A program made the position numbers and the translations under genes. 64,000 nt of DNA, taken from NCBI GenBank assembly GCA_023439835.1, contig JAEXUW010000009.1, positions 62,001 through 126,000 of the forward strand, given 5' to 3'. Below the pieces are notes generated by a model. The model searched no databases. It was not told the DNA's origin and saw only the letters and a list, made by a program, of their open reading frames with translations. The first letter of the stretch is position 1. Each line of letters starts with the position of its first letter. This DNA is from Bacillota bacterium (GTDB taxonomy: Bacteria; Bacillota; Clostridia; Oscillospirales; Ruminococcaceae). Below are positions 1-7,402 of the stretch, piece after piece.

Positions 1-144
1 TCTTCTATCGCTTGCTTTTTAGCTGACGGTCTGAGCGAAGAGGAAAGCGTTTATCATGCAAAGTTATATGTCACAGGGGCACTAAATGCCGATTTAAACC
101 TTGGAAAAGGAAGCGGCCCGCTCAATCACTGTTATGCTTTATAA
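1..144 (+). CDS. thiD: Hydroxymethylpyrimidine/phosphomethylpyrimidine kinase, C-terminal end (partial)
   Basis: An open frame runs in from the left edge and stops at TAA 142-144, giving 47 residues. The tail reads AKLYVTGAL, then LGKGSGPLNH, which resembles the C-terminal helix and glycine-rich end of ThiD-type kinases in Clostridia. ThiD phosphorylates HMP and HMP-P in thiamine biosynthesis. The catalytic core is outside the window, so the call rests on the tail alone. It converges on the GntR/citrate synthase operon, with a bidirectional hairpin between them. Confidence 0.65.
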   Translation, partial: SSIACFLADGLSEEESVYHAKLYVTGALNADLNLGKGSGPLNHCYAL

Positions 145-157
145 AAATACATAATTA

Positions 158-192
158 AACAGGCAATTAAGCATTTAGCTTAGCTGCCTGTT
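158..192. terminator. Bidirectional terminator hairpin between thiD and the GntR gene
   Basis: The arms AACAGGCA (158-165) and TGCCTGTT (185-192) pair perfectly, with further internal pairing. T-rich sequence follows on the plus strand, and the mirror-image A-rich sequence lies on the other side. It sits between two convergent genes. Confidence 0.7.
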
Positions 193-198
193 CTTTAT

Positions 199-861
199 TT
201 ACTTCTTGATATTCCCGATGAAATTTTCTTTGGCTTGCCTTACATGCTCTGAAGTCAGAAATTCTGATGAATCCCCATCATGCTTTTTAAGAGCATCAAG
301 GATTTTTCTGTGCTCTGATGCGGCAAGCGTGGGGCGACCGCTAGTCTGAAATGACATTTCTCTCGCTTTTTGAATGTAATGGTGAAAGCCCATCAAAGTA
401 TGCGTCATAATCCTGCTGTTACAGGCTGAGAATATGATTTCGTGAAATTTGTTGTCAAGCTGCCACACCTGAAGTACGTCATTTTTTTCCGCATAAAACT
501 CCTGAAGCTCAACGACATTTTCAAGGCGCTCAAGCTCCTCATCGGTGATATTCTGCGCTGCCCATCGTGCGGCAAGCCCTTCAAGCACCATTCTCAAAGT
601 ATATATATCCTCAATATCCTTTTGTGAAACTCCAATTACAATTGCGCCCTTGTTCGGAATAGTTTTAACAAGACCTTCGAGCTCAAGCTGGCGAAGAGCC
701 TCTCGAACTGGGGTTCTGCTCACACCAAGCTCCTGCGATAGCTTTAGCTCAATCAAGCTGTCGCCCGCTTTTAAGTTCCCGTCAAGTATTGCCCTTTCAA
801 TTTCTGAAAAAACCTGCGCCCTGAGTGAATGTGCGTCATCCATTGATATTATCTTATTCAT
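199..861 (-). CDS. GntR-family (FadR/FCD type) transcriptional regulator
   Basis: This 220-residue protein has a GntR winged helix-turn-helix at about 11-75, including LGVSRTPVREALRQLE. An all-helical FCD ligand domain follows at about 85-205. The FCD metal/ligand residues appear intact: D136, H140, H184 and H206. FCD regulators usually sense small carboxylic acids. The ATG at 861 begins 14 bp after the stop of the Re-citrate synthase-like gene, so the two are almost certainly co-transcribed. The regulator probably binds the TTGTATACAA palindrome at the operon promoter and autoregulates in response to a carboxylate. That ligand assignment is inference. Confidence 0.9.
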   Translation of the reverse strand: MNKIISMDDAHSLRAQVFSEIERAILDGNLKAGDSLIELKLSQELGVSRTPVREALRQLELEGLVKTIPNKGAIVIGVSQKDIEDIYTLRMVLEGLAARWAAQNITDEELERLENVVELQEFYAEKNDVLQVWQLDNKFHEIIFSACNSRIMTHTLMGFHHYIQKAREMSFQTSGRPTLAASEHRKILDALKKHDGDSSEFLTSEHVRQAKENFIGNIKK

Positions 862-875
862 GAGATTCCCTTCAC

Positions 876-2243
876 TTAAAATCTTTCGGGGGAAAATTCA
901 GCGATTTTTTCAACAAGCTCTTCATCACTGATGGTAGTCTGGCGTCCGTCTTCATATTCGGCATCAATCCACTCCTTGAGTTTAAGAACAAGCTCATCCT
1001 TCTTGTCGATTTTCTTTTCATCGGGAAGATCGTAGTAGTTGTTAATCCAATAAGCTATTCCGGCAAGCCCAGAAGTATTGCTGACAGCGACTGCGATTGG
1101 TCTGTTAAGAATTTTTTTCGTATCAAAAATATTATAAATTTCCTCATCCTTTAACAAACCGTCGGCATGGATACCGGCACGTGTGACGTTGAAGTGCTTT
1201 CCGACAAACGGTGTCATTGCGGGAATAGTGTAGCCGATTTCCTTTTCAAAATATTCAGCAATGTCCGTAATGGCTGTTGTGTCCATTCCGTCTGTTGTGC
1301 CCCTGATTGAAGCATACTCGAATACCATTGCCTCAAGCGGAACATTCCCTGTTCTTTCGCCTATTCCCAAAAGTGAGCAGTTCACAGCGGAGGCACCATA
1401 AAGCCATGCGGTTGTAGCATTTGATACACCCTTATAAAAATCGTTATGCCCATGCCACTCAAGCATTTCAGAGGGAACCTCAGCATAATGCTGAAGTCCA
1501 TAAATAATTCCGGGAACACTTCTTGGCAAGGCAACACCCGTATAAGGAAGTCCGTATCCCATAGTGTCACAGGCACGGATTTTAACAGGGATTCCAGCCT
1601 GTTTACCCATATCCATCAGTGCACTCGCAAACGGAACAACAAAGCCAAAAAAGTCCGCTCTGGTAATATCCTCAAAATGACATCTTGGATTAACACCCGC
1701 CTCAATACAATCAGATATAACCGACAGATAATGGTCAAGAGCCTGTTTTCTCGTCATGTTCAGCTTTTTAAATATGTGGTAATCAGAACAGGATACTAAA
1801 ACACCTGTTTCTTTTATGCCAATATCCTTAACAAGCTTGAAATCCTGCTTCAACGCCCTTATCCATGTTGTAACCTCGGGGAATTTGTAGCCCTTTGACA
1901 TACATAAATCAAGTGCTTCCCTATCCTTTTTGCTGTATACGAAAAATTCAGTCTGTCTGATAAGCCCCTTAGGTCCGCTTAAACGGTGAAGAAGATCAAA
2001 AATCCCAGCGATCTGCTTTGGTGTATATGGCGCCTGAGACTGCTGACCGTCACGAAAGGTTGTGTCTGTTATCCAGATCTCCTCAGGCATATTAATAGGA
2101 ACACGTCTGAAATTAAACGGAGTCTTAGGCACCTCGGAATACGGGAAAAGATCCCGAAACAAATTAGGTTCATTAACATCCTGAAGTGAATACTTATACG
2201 GATCCTGCTCTAGAAGATTTGTTTTTTTGCCAAGTTCAATCAT
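876..2243 (-). CDS. Re-citrate synthase-like enzyme (HMGL/isopropylmalate synthase superfamily)
   Basis: This 455-residue protein is a TIM-barrel condensing enzyme. The catalytic strand reads DTTFRDGQQS (60-69), and the metal/substrate motif HGHND is at 264-268. The N-terminal VNEPNLFRDLFPY segment and the overall length resemble the oxygen-sensitive Re-citrate synthase first assigned in Clostridium kluyveri. They do not resemble LeuA, which carries a C-terminal allosteric domain that is absent here. The predicted reaction is acetyl-CoA plus oxaloacetate to citrate, feeding 2-oxoglutarate and glutamate synthesis in anaerobes without GltA. Homocitrate or citramalate synthase is the alternative. 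An ATG preceded by GGAG sets the start. It is the first gene of an operon with the GntR regulator. Confidence 0.75.
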   Translation of the reverse strand: MIELGKKTNLLEQDPYKYSLQDVNEPNLFRDLFPYSEVPKTPFNFRRVPINMPEEIWITDTTFRDGQQSQAPYTPKQIAGIFDLLHRLSGPKGLIRQTEFFVYSKKDREALDLCMSKGYKFPEVTTWIRALKQDFKLVKDIGIKETGVLVSCSDYHIFKKLNMTRKQALDHYLSVISDCIEAGVNPRCHFEDITRADFFGFVVPFASALMDMGKQAGIPVKIRACDTMGYGLPYTGVALPRSVPGIIYGLQHYAEVPSEMLEWHGHNDFYKGVSNATTAWLYGASAVNCSLLGIGERTGNVPLEAMVFEYASIRGTTDGMDTTAITDIAEYFEKEIGYTIPAMTPFVGKHFNVTRAGIHADGLLKDEEIYNIFDTKKILNRPIAVAVSNTSGLAGIAYWINNYYDLPDEKKIDKKDELVLKLKEWIDAEYEDGRQTTISDEELVEKIAEFSPERF

Positions 2244-2294
2244 GATGATTACTCCGTTTCCGCCGTTCGGCTAATATTGTTGTATATTTGTATT

Positions 2295-2306
2295 ATTGTA
2301 TACAAT
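2295..2306. promoter_or_regulatory. Candidate GntR (FadR-type) operator
   Basis: ATTGTATACAAT is a 12-bp perfect palindrome that fits the FadR-subfamily pattern TNGTNNNACNA. It overlaps the 3' edge of the -10 box and the expected transcription start, a position suited to repression by the GntR protein encoded in the same operon. Confidence 0.6.
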
Positions 2307-2333
2307 TATACATCATGATTTTTCACTTGTCAA
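2305..2333 (-). promoter_or_regulatory. Sigma-A promoter of the Re-citrate synthase/GntR operon
   Basis: Reading the minus strand, the -35 box TTGACA is at 2333-2328 and the -10 box TATAAT at 2310-2305, separated by 17 bp. Both hexamers are perfect consensus. Transcription would begin near 2298, leaving a leader of about 55 nt. Confidence 0.8.
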
Positions 2334-2386
2334 TAGTATATTTGAGAAAAATGAAATATTTATATTATGATATTGCAAAAAATAAA

Positions 2387-2421
2387 AACAACCTCTGATT
2401 ATTCGCTAACCAAAGGCTGTT
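2387..2421 (-). terminator. Terminator of the C39-like peptidase gene
   Basis: On the minus strand, AACAGCCTTTG (2421-2411) pairs with CAGAGGTTGTT (2397-2387) using two G-T wobbles. A T-rich tract follows. It lies just downstream of the minus-strand stop at 2444. Confidence 0.65.
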
Positions 2422-2443
2422 TTTTGCAGGATTTAATAACTTA

Positions 2444-3418
2444 TTATTCTCCGATTATAATTGCCTGTCTTCCCATCTGCTCCCACCGAAGGATAAACTT
2501 GTCCTTTTCATACGCTACTTGTCCATACAAAGGGCAGTTTAAATATACATTCTTCTCGTCATAGCCGACAAGAACCATACAATGCTCACCCGCCAGCCAT
2601 GTTATGCTTCTTCCAGTTTCTAAGCCGGTGTATACTATATTTTTTTTAGGTGTCATTAAATTACCGGTTGCCCATACAATAACAGGCTTTCCCTGACTTA
2701 CATGATAAAAAAGCTCTTCAGATTGACAATTTGTGATGTTGTTTACTTTCAGAGTATTATGGAATTCATCAAGAACTCCTCTGAGCATTTTAGCAAGTGC
2801 CGGCGAATAACAACCGTACCCGTTTTCAGCAAAAGGATTCCCAACAAAGCAGACCTCAGGGTCACCCCCGAATTTGCCCTTGCTGGTCCAGTACGGTGCT
2901 TTACCCATCTGAAGATGTTGCATCGCCTTTTCAGCGTCAATATTTCTGTCTAGATAATAGTTTAATACCATTACTCCCGATACAATTTCACAGCCTGTCA
3001 AAAGTCCTAAATCCTTTTGATAAATCAAAGAAATGTCGCTGATAAATGCGCTTTCAGGAATTTCAGGCAAAACATCATCTTCCCCAAAATACCTGTTGTC
3101 GATATATATTCCAGTGAGAACGTCATTTATCATCACCTTAACCGGCTTGGTATACTCTTTTTGTGATGCAGATAAATCATTTGAGAGTTCAGATTCAATT
3201 TGTGCTTCACTGTCTTCTTTTGACGTAACTATTGTACCTAATACAGCTTCGCACTCATCATTGTCTTCATCCCCGTCATCATTTTCTTCCTCATTATAAA
3301 ACTCCTGTGCGACAACGTGTTCAGTCTTAATCTCTGAGAAACCGAAAAAATACATCAGCCAAAGAAAAATCAAAAGGCATAATGACAATGCCGATAAAAC
3401 CCCTTTTATCTGTATCAC
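2444..3418 (-). CDS. Membrane-anchored C39-like (papain-fold) peptidase
   Basis: This is a 324-residue protein with one N-terminal hydrophobic segment (about 6-26) and a very acidic linker (about 39-58). The C-terminal half is of peptidase C39_2 type. The likely nucleophile is C143 in LLTGCEIVSG, and the likely general base is H279 in GEHCMVLVGYD. The usual third position (Asn-Asp-Pro in relatives) reads NCPLYG here, so a Cys stands where Asp is expected. It probably acts outside the membrane on peptides or peptidoglycan-linked substrates. The start is ambiguous. A near-perfect Shine-Dalgarno (GGAGGTGAT) overlaps the GTG at 3418, and the better-spaced codon is ATA. It is a monocistronic gene with its own terminator. 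Confidence 0.6.
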   Translation of the reverse strand: MIQIKGVLSALSLCLLIFLWLMYFFGFSEIKTEHVVAQEFYNEEENDDGDEDNDECEAVLGTIVTSKEDSEAQIESELSNDLSASQKEYTKPVKVMINDVLTGIYIDNRYFGEDDVLPEIPESAFISDISLIYQKDLGLLTGCEIVSGVMVLNYYLDRNIDAEKAMQHLQMGKAPYWTSKGKFGGDPEVCFVGNPFAENGYGCYSPALAKMLRGVLDEFHNTLKVNNITNCQSEELFYHVSQGKPVIVWATGNLMTPKKNIVYTGLETGRSITWLAGEHCMVLVGYDEKNVYLNCPLYGQVAYEKDKFILRWEQMGRQAIIIGE

Positions 3419-3468
3419 CTCCGCTTGTTGATAATATAATTATACATAATCATAATATAATTGTCAAA

Positions 3469-5580
3469 TTATACCTCTGTGTCAAGAACGAAATCAACCT
3501 GGCCTGAGCTGACAACAGCTTTCGCTACCTTCACCCTCACCATATCCCCTATTCGATATGAAACTGATGAGCCGACATGAGTGAGCTTCATTGCACCGTC
3601 ATAAACATATTCGCCCTGTGGCATATCGGCAGTTCTGACAAGACCCTCACAGGTGTTTTCAAGCTCGACAAAAAATCCGTAGTCGGTAACGGAAACTATC
3701 CGTCCCTCAAAAGTTTCTCCTAAATGCTTTGACATATACTCAGCCTTATAACAGTCTTCACAGTCGCGTTCAACCTTCATCGCCTTAAGCTCGGCATCAG
3801 TACTAGACTGTGATGAATGAAATACAAATTTCTGATATTTTTTCATAATATCCGACTTGGACATTCCGTCAAGAAAATCGCTCATTATTCTGTGAATTGA
3901 AAGGTCGGGATAACGTCTTATCGGCGAAGTAAAATGAGTATAATCCTTTAAAACAAGTCCAAAGTGACCGATCGGTTCGGGTGAATACTTTGCCTTCGCC
4001 ATTGAGCGAAGCACAAGATTGTTAACAACCATTTCAAGGCCTGAGCCTTTTACAGATTCCAAAATCGCCGACATATGCTTTGGTTTTATCGTTTTATAGT
4101 TTGGAATAGTAACGCCAAGCACCCTTAGTGTTTCCTCAAGCTGACTGATTTTATCCATTGATGGGTTTTCGTGAATTCTGTAAACAAACGGAAGATCATT
4201 TTCAAAGCCTAATCTTGCCGCTGCTTCATTGGCGGTGAGCATGAAATCTTCAATTATTTCCTCGCTCATTCCTCTTGTTCGTGGCTTAACATCAACGCAT
4301 ACGTCATTTTCATCAATGATCAGCTTTGATTCTGAGGTTTCAAGCGAAGGAGCTCCTCGTTGCTTTTTATTGTGAGCGAGTATTCTCGAAAGCTCTGTCA
4401 TCAACGATAGCTCACCCATTACCTCTTCGTATTTCTTCGCTATTTGCTCTGTTTGAGTTCCATTTAAAATGCTGTTAATTTCACTGTAAACACCCTTGAT
4501 TCTTGAACGTATAACAGTTTTTACAAATTTAAAGCTCTCGAGCTTTCCCTCATAATCAAGCTGCATTATTGCGGAAAAAGCCAGCCTATCCTCCTGAGGA
4601 TTGAGTGAGCATATTCCGTTTGAAAGCTCAGCAGGAAGCATAGGAACAACCTTGTTCGCATAATATACGCTTGTTCCTCTTTGAAGTGCCTCGCTGTCAA
4701 GCTCAGATCTTGCCTTGACATAATGCGAAACGTCAGCAATATGAACTCCCAGCTCATATCCCGAAACCGTCTTTTTTATTGAAACTGCGTCGTCTATATC
4801 TTTTGTATCGGCTCCGTCAATTGTGAAGATTACTTCATCCCTTAAATCCAGTCTATTTTTAGCCTCGCGCTGAATAATATCATAATCAGTGACAAGCTTT
4901 GCCTCGGCAATAACCTCATCGGGGAAAGCATGTCTTATTCCATTTAGCTCAAGAACAGACATCGCACAGACTGACGCCTTCTCTGAGCTTCCGAAAACGG
5001 CTATAACTTTACAGGAATGCTCGGAATGGCGCTGTCCCCTCGAAGTAATTTCGCAAAGAACCTTATCTCCCTCACTAAGCTCAAAATCCTTATGGTTATC
5101 AATAGGCATGGCGTATTTTGAAAGCACGTCCGGAATAACCTCAGGCTTAATGTTTTCCAGAGTAATATTCCCTGTAAACTGTGAAAATTCAGCGGTGACG
5201 ATTGAAACAACCTCACCCTCGGGCGATTCACCCTGTGCTTCTAGCTGTCTTACCATAACAATATCGCCGGGCATAGCGCCCTTTAAAAACCTTCCCGGAA
5301 TAAATATTTCTATTTCATCGTCAATTGTCTTGACAAAGCCGTAGGTTTTATTGAGCCGTACCACCTTAGCCTTTTCAAGCCCAGTCATATCGGGCATCAA
5401 GAAACCGCTTCTCTGCTCATAGATTTCGCCGTTTTTCTTGAGCCCCTCAAGTGTGCCTGTAAACTGCGCAAACTCACTATTCTTTATTCGGCAGGCTTTT
5501 TTAAGCTTTGCATATGGAAGTGGAATTTTCCCCGCTTCCTTAATTTTTTCAAGTATTACCTTTTTATATTTTTCTTTCAT
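3469..5580 (-). CDS. rnr: Ribonuclease R (3'-5' exoribonuclease)
   Basis: This 703-residue protein has the standard RNase R layout: an N-terminal helix-turn-helix (1-65), two cold-shock domains (about 70-200), the RNB catalytic domain (about 235-570) and a C-terminal S1 domain (about 620-700). The magnesium-binding cluster is intact in TIDGADTKDIDDAV, with Asp at 255, 258, 261, 263 and 264. RNase R degrades structured RNA hydrolytically and takes part in rRNA and tmRNA quality control. It lies downstream of secG, a widely conserved order. Here a strong hairpin separates the two, and smpB, the frequent third partner, is absent. The ATG at 5580 follows AGGAGG. Confidence 0.96.
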   Translation of the reverse strand: MKEKYKKVILEKIKEAGKIPLPYAKLKKACRIKNSEFAQFTGTLEGLKKNGEIYEQRSGFLMPDMTGLEKAKVVRLNKTYGFVKTIDDEIEIFIPGRFLKGAMPGDIVMVRQLEAQGESPEGEVVSIVTAEFSQFTGNITLENIKPEVIPDVLSKYAMPIDNHKDFELSEGDKVLCEITSRGQRHSEHSCKVIAVFGSSEKASVCAMSVLELNGIRHAFPDEVIAEAKLVTDYDIIQREAKNRLDLRDEVIFTIDGADTKDIDDAVSIKKTVSGYELGVHIADVSHYVKARSELDSEALQRGTSVYYANKVVPMLPAELSNGICSLNPQEDRLAFSAIMQLDYEGKLESFKFVKTVIRSRIKGVYSEINSILNGTQTEQIAKKYEEVMGELSLMTELSRILAHNKKQRGAPSLETSESKLIIDENDVCVDVKPRTRGMSEEIIEDFMLTANEAAARLGFENDLPFVYRIHENPSMDKISQLEETLRVLGVTIPNYKTIKPKHMSAILESVKGSGLEMVVNNLVLRSMAKAKYSPEPIGHFGLVLKDYTHFTSPIRRYPDLSIHRIMSDFLDGMSKSDIMKKYQKFVFHSSQSSTDAELKAMKVERDCEDCYKAEYMSKHLGETFEGRIVSVTDYGFFVELENTCEGLVRTADMPQGEYVYDGAMKLTHVGSSVSYRIGDMVRVKVAKAVVSSGQVDFVLDTEV

Positions 5581-5636
5581 ATATTCCTCCGTATTACAAG
5601 TTATGTTTTTTGATTTTGATAATATTATTATATGCC

Positions 5637-5667
5637 AACAGCCCCACGTTTTTAACGCAGGGCTGTT
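5637..5667 (-). terminator. Hairpin between secG and rnr
   Basis: AACAGCCC (5637-5644) pairs with GGGCTGTT (5660-5667) and further bases inside. It lies 12 bp after the secG stop and about 57 bp before the rnr start, so it could be a partial terminator that lowers rnr expression relative to secG. The T-tract is weak. Confidence 0.5.
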
Positions 5668-5679
5668 AATTCCTTAAAT

Positions 5680-5934
5680 TTACTTTGAGTATACAGCAAC
5701 TATATTTACTGCTAGTGTCGCTGCGAAAAATATAAAACCAAAAATTTTTGTTAATCTTGATAGCTTTGCTTCCTTGGTGTTTTTACCGTTCTTCCCGTAA
5801 AATGAATCATTTGACGAACCGGTTATAGCCGACGACATCCCTTGATCCTTACTGTCCTGAATTAGAACTATCAACACGATAAACACACACGAAATTAACA
5901 GCATTACACCGCATATTATCTCAATTCTGCTCAT
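5680..5934 (-). CDS. secG: Preprotein translocase subunit SecG
   Basis: This is an 84-residue membrane protein with two hydrophobic segments, about residues 5-25 and 60-80. The cytoplasmic loop between them contains QDSKDQGMSSAITGSSNDSF, typical of SecG. SecG associates with SecYE and assists protein export. I start it at the ATG at 5934, which has GGAGGG upstream. The longer frame to 6003 would run through the promoter at 5975-6003. Confidence 0.92.
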   Translation of the reverse strand: MSRIEIICGVMLLISCVFIVLIVLIQDSKDQGMSSAITGSSNDSFYGKNGKNTKEAKLSRLTKIFGFIFFAATLAVNIVAVYSK

Positions 5935-5974
5935 TTTGATATACCCTCCATATAAAAACTTAACATTCTTATAT

Positions 5975-6003
5975 AGTATATCATACTCATTTTTCTTTTG
6001 CAA
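5975..6003 (-). promoter_or_regulatory. Promoter of secG
   Basis: On the minus strand, the -35 box TTGCAA (6003-5998) and the -10 box TATACT (5980-5975) are 17 bp apart. The start would be near 5968, giving a leader of about 35 nt. Confidence 0.6.
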
Positions 6004-6029
6004 GTATTAATTGAAAATTTACTCAAATT

Positions 6030-6899
6030 TTATTCGGGAATTGAAAAGGTGTAGCCTTTTTCTATCATGATGTCAATAAATTCCGGGAGAATTTCACAGT
6101 TTGTTTTTGATACGGAATGGAGAAGATAAATACATCCGGGATGAGCGGCATTTGATACTTTTTCTAAAGCTTTGTCATAGCTTAACTGCTTATTCGGATC
6201 CCAGTCGGCGTATGCATAGCTCCACATTACAGTTTTGTAACTGCATGACTGCGTTACCGCAAGTGTCTGTTCTGAAAATTCCCCCATCGGCGGTCTAAAA
6301 AGTGTCATTTCGTATCCGTATTCCTCAAGGATATAGTCGTGAAGCTCGTTAATTTCCTTTTTAGCCATATTAATATCAAGTGTCGGCATAGAATAATGAT
6401 GAACTGAATGATTTCCAACAGTATGACCTTCTTCAATCATTCTTCCGACAAGCTCGGGATTTCGTTTGACATAATCATCAAGAACAAAGAAGGTTGCTTT
6501 AATATTTTTTTGCTTTAAAGTGTCAAGAATAAGCGTAGTATAGCCGTTTTCATAGCCTTGGTCAAAGGTTAGATAAATCGTATCGTCATCCTCTTCAATC
6601 GCAAAGGCATCGTATTTCCCGAATTCATTATTAAAATCAAGCGAGCAGTAAGGCCGATTTTTTTCATCAAGGCGAAGTCCCTGACCAAAACCGCATTTTT
6701 TTGTATTAAGCTTTGAGATTTCTTCATCGGACATGACAGGCTTTTTTTGAGGACATAAAAATTCGTAAAAGTCAACTCTTCTTACAGACTGCCCCTCGAC
6801 AGGTGCTTTTCTTTGCGCTGTGCCGTAAACATCGGTGCTTGCAATCCCCGATGCTGTGGCAATGTACGCAAAGCATAAAATTAACAATGCTTTTTTCAT
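6030..6899 (-). CDS. Polysaccharide deacetylase, PdaA-like (delta-lactam biosynthesis type)
   Basis: This 289-residue protein has an N-terminal signal peptide (about 1-20) and a NodB carbohydrate esterase 4 domain. The first motif reads TFDQGYENG (111-119), where PdaA proteins also depart from the common TFDDG. The metal-site motif is HSVHH (164-168), the third motif RPPMGEFSE starts at 202, and LLHSVS is at 259-264. PdaA deacetylates N-acetylmuramic acid in spore cortex peptidoglycan to allow muramic delta-lactam formation, so the gene hints at sporulation ability. The family cannot be told apart fully from other CE4 enzymes by eye. ATG at 6899 follows GGAGAG. Confidence 0.85.
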   Translation of the reverse strand: MKKALLILCFAYIATASGIASTDVYGTAQRKAPVEGQSVRRVDFYEFLCPQKKPVMSDEEISKLNTKKCGFGQGLRLDEKNRPYCSLDFNNEFGKYDAFAIEEDDDTIYLTFDQGYENGYTTLILDTLKQKNIKATFFVLDDYVKRNPELVGRMIEEGHTVGNHSVHHYSMPTLDINMAKKEINELHDYILEEYGYEMTLFRPPMGEFSEQTLAVTQSCSYKTVMWSYAYADWDPNKQLSYDKALEKVSNAAHPGCIYLLHSVSKTNCEILPEFIDIMIEKGYTFSIPE

Positions 6900-7012
6900 A
6901 TATTACACTCTCCGTTAAAAAAATTTAACTGAGCTTTTTTGCTCAAAATTAGTTTGCCCTCATCAAAAATTTTTATCGCTTGAAAAAGGTTACGGAAAGC
7001 TTTGTATAAAAA

Positions 7013-7040
7013 AATAATGTGAAATTTCTTCCACATTATT
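7013..7040 (-). terminator. Terminator of ireB
   Basis: A perfect 9-bp stem, AATAATGTG (7013-7021) with CACATTATT (7032-7040), is followed on the minus strand by a run of T. It lies 11 bp past the ireB stop. Confidence 0.75.
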
Positions 7041-7050
7041 TTAATAATTT

Positions 7051-7296
7051 TTATTCACCTAAATAAGATTTGACAAGAACCTGTAAAAGCTCATCCCTGT
7101 CGAGATGGCGAACCAAGCTTCTGGCGTTATTATAGGTCGTTATGTATGTCGGGTCTTCAGAAAGAATATATCCGACAATTTGATTTATCGGGTTATAGCC
7201 TTTTTCACGAAGAGCGTCATATATAACAGTCAATGTCTTTTTAAGCTCTTTTTCCTTATCCTCATGGACCGAAAAGGTCATTGTCTGATCATGCAT
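7051..7296 (-). CDS. ireB: IreB family regulatory phosphoprotein (UPF0297)
   Basis: An 81-residue protein with the family hallmarks: an N-terminal threonine-containing stretch (MTFSVHED), then REKGYNPINQIVGYILSEDP and NNARSLVRHLDRDELL. In Enterococcus, IreB is the substrate of the PASTA kinase IreK and influences cell-envelope stress and cephalosporin tolerance. The usual alaS-ireB-ruvX order is broken here: alaS lies far away at 42921, and no ruvX is in the window. It appears monocistronic. Confidence 0.93.
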   Translation of the reverse strand: MHDQTMTFSVHEDKEKELKKTLTVIYDALREKGYNPINQIVGYILSEDPTYITTYNNARSLVRHLDRDELLQVLVKSYLGE

Positions 7297-7402
7297 ATTC
7301 TTTCCTCCCTTTGAAATCTTTAAGTGTATTATAACCTATTTTAAGCAAAATAACAATACTTCTATTCAATTTTTTTAAGGAAAGAGAAATGTTTTCAAAA
7401 AT

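Noticed and set aside
876..2243. 2-isopropylmalate synthase (LeuA)
   Set aside because: The allosteric C-terminal domain is absent and the N-terminal pattern matches the Re-citrate synthase group; no leu genes are nearby.
4889..5344. 151-residue plus-strand frame inside rnr
   Set aside because: It is a shadow of the RNase R gene with no recognisable domain or ribosome site.
5935..6003. N-terminal extension of secG
   Set aside because: It would translate the -10 and -35 boxes; the internal ATG has GGAGGG upstream.
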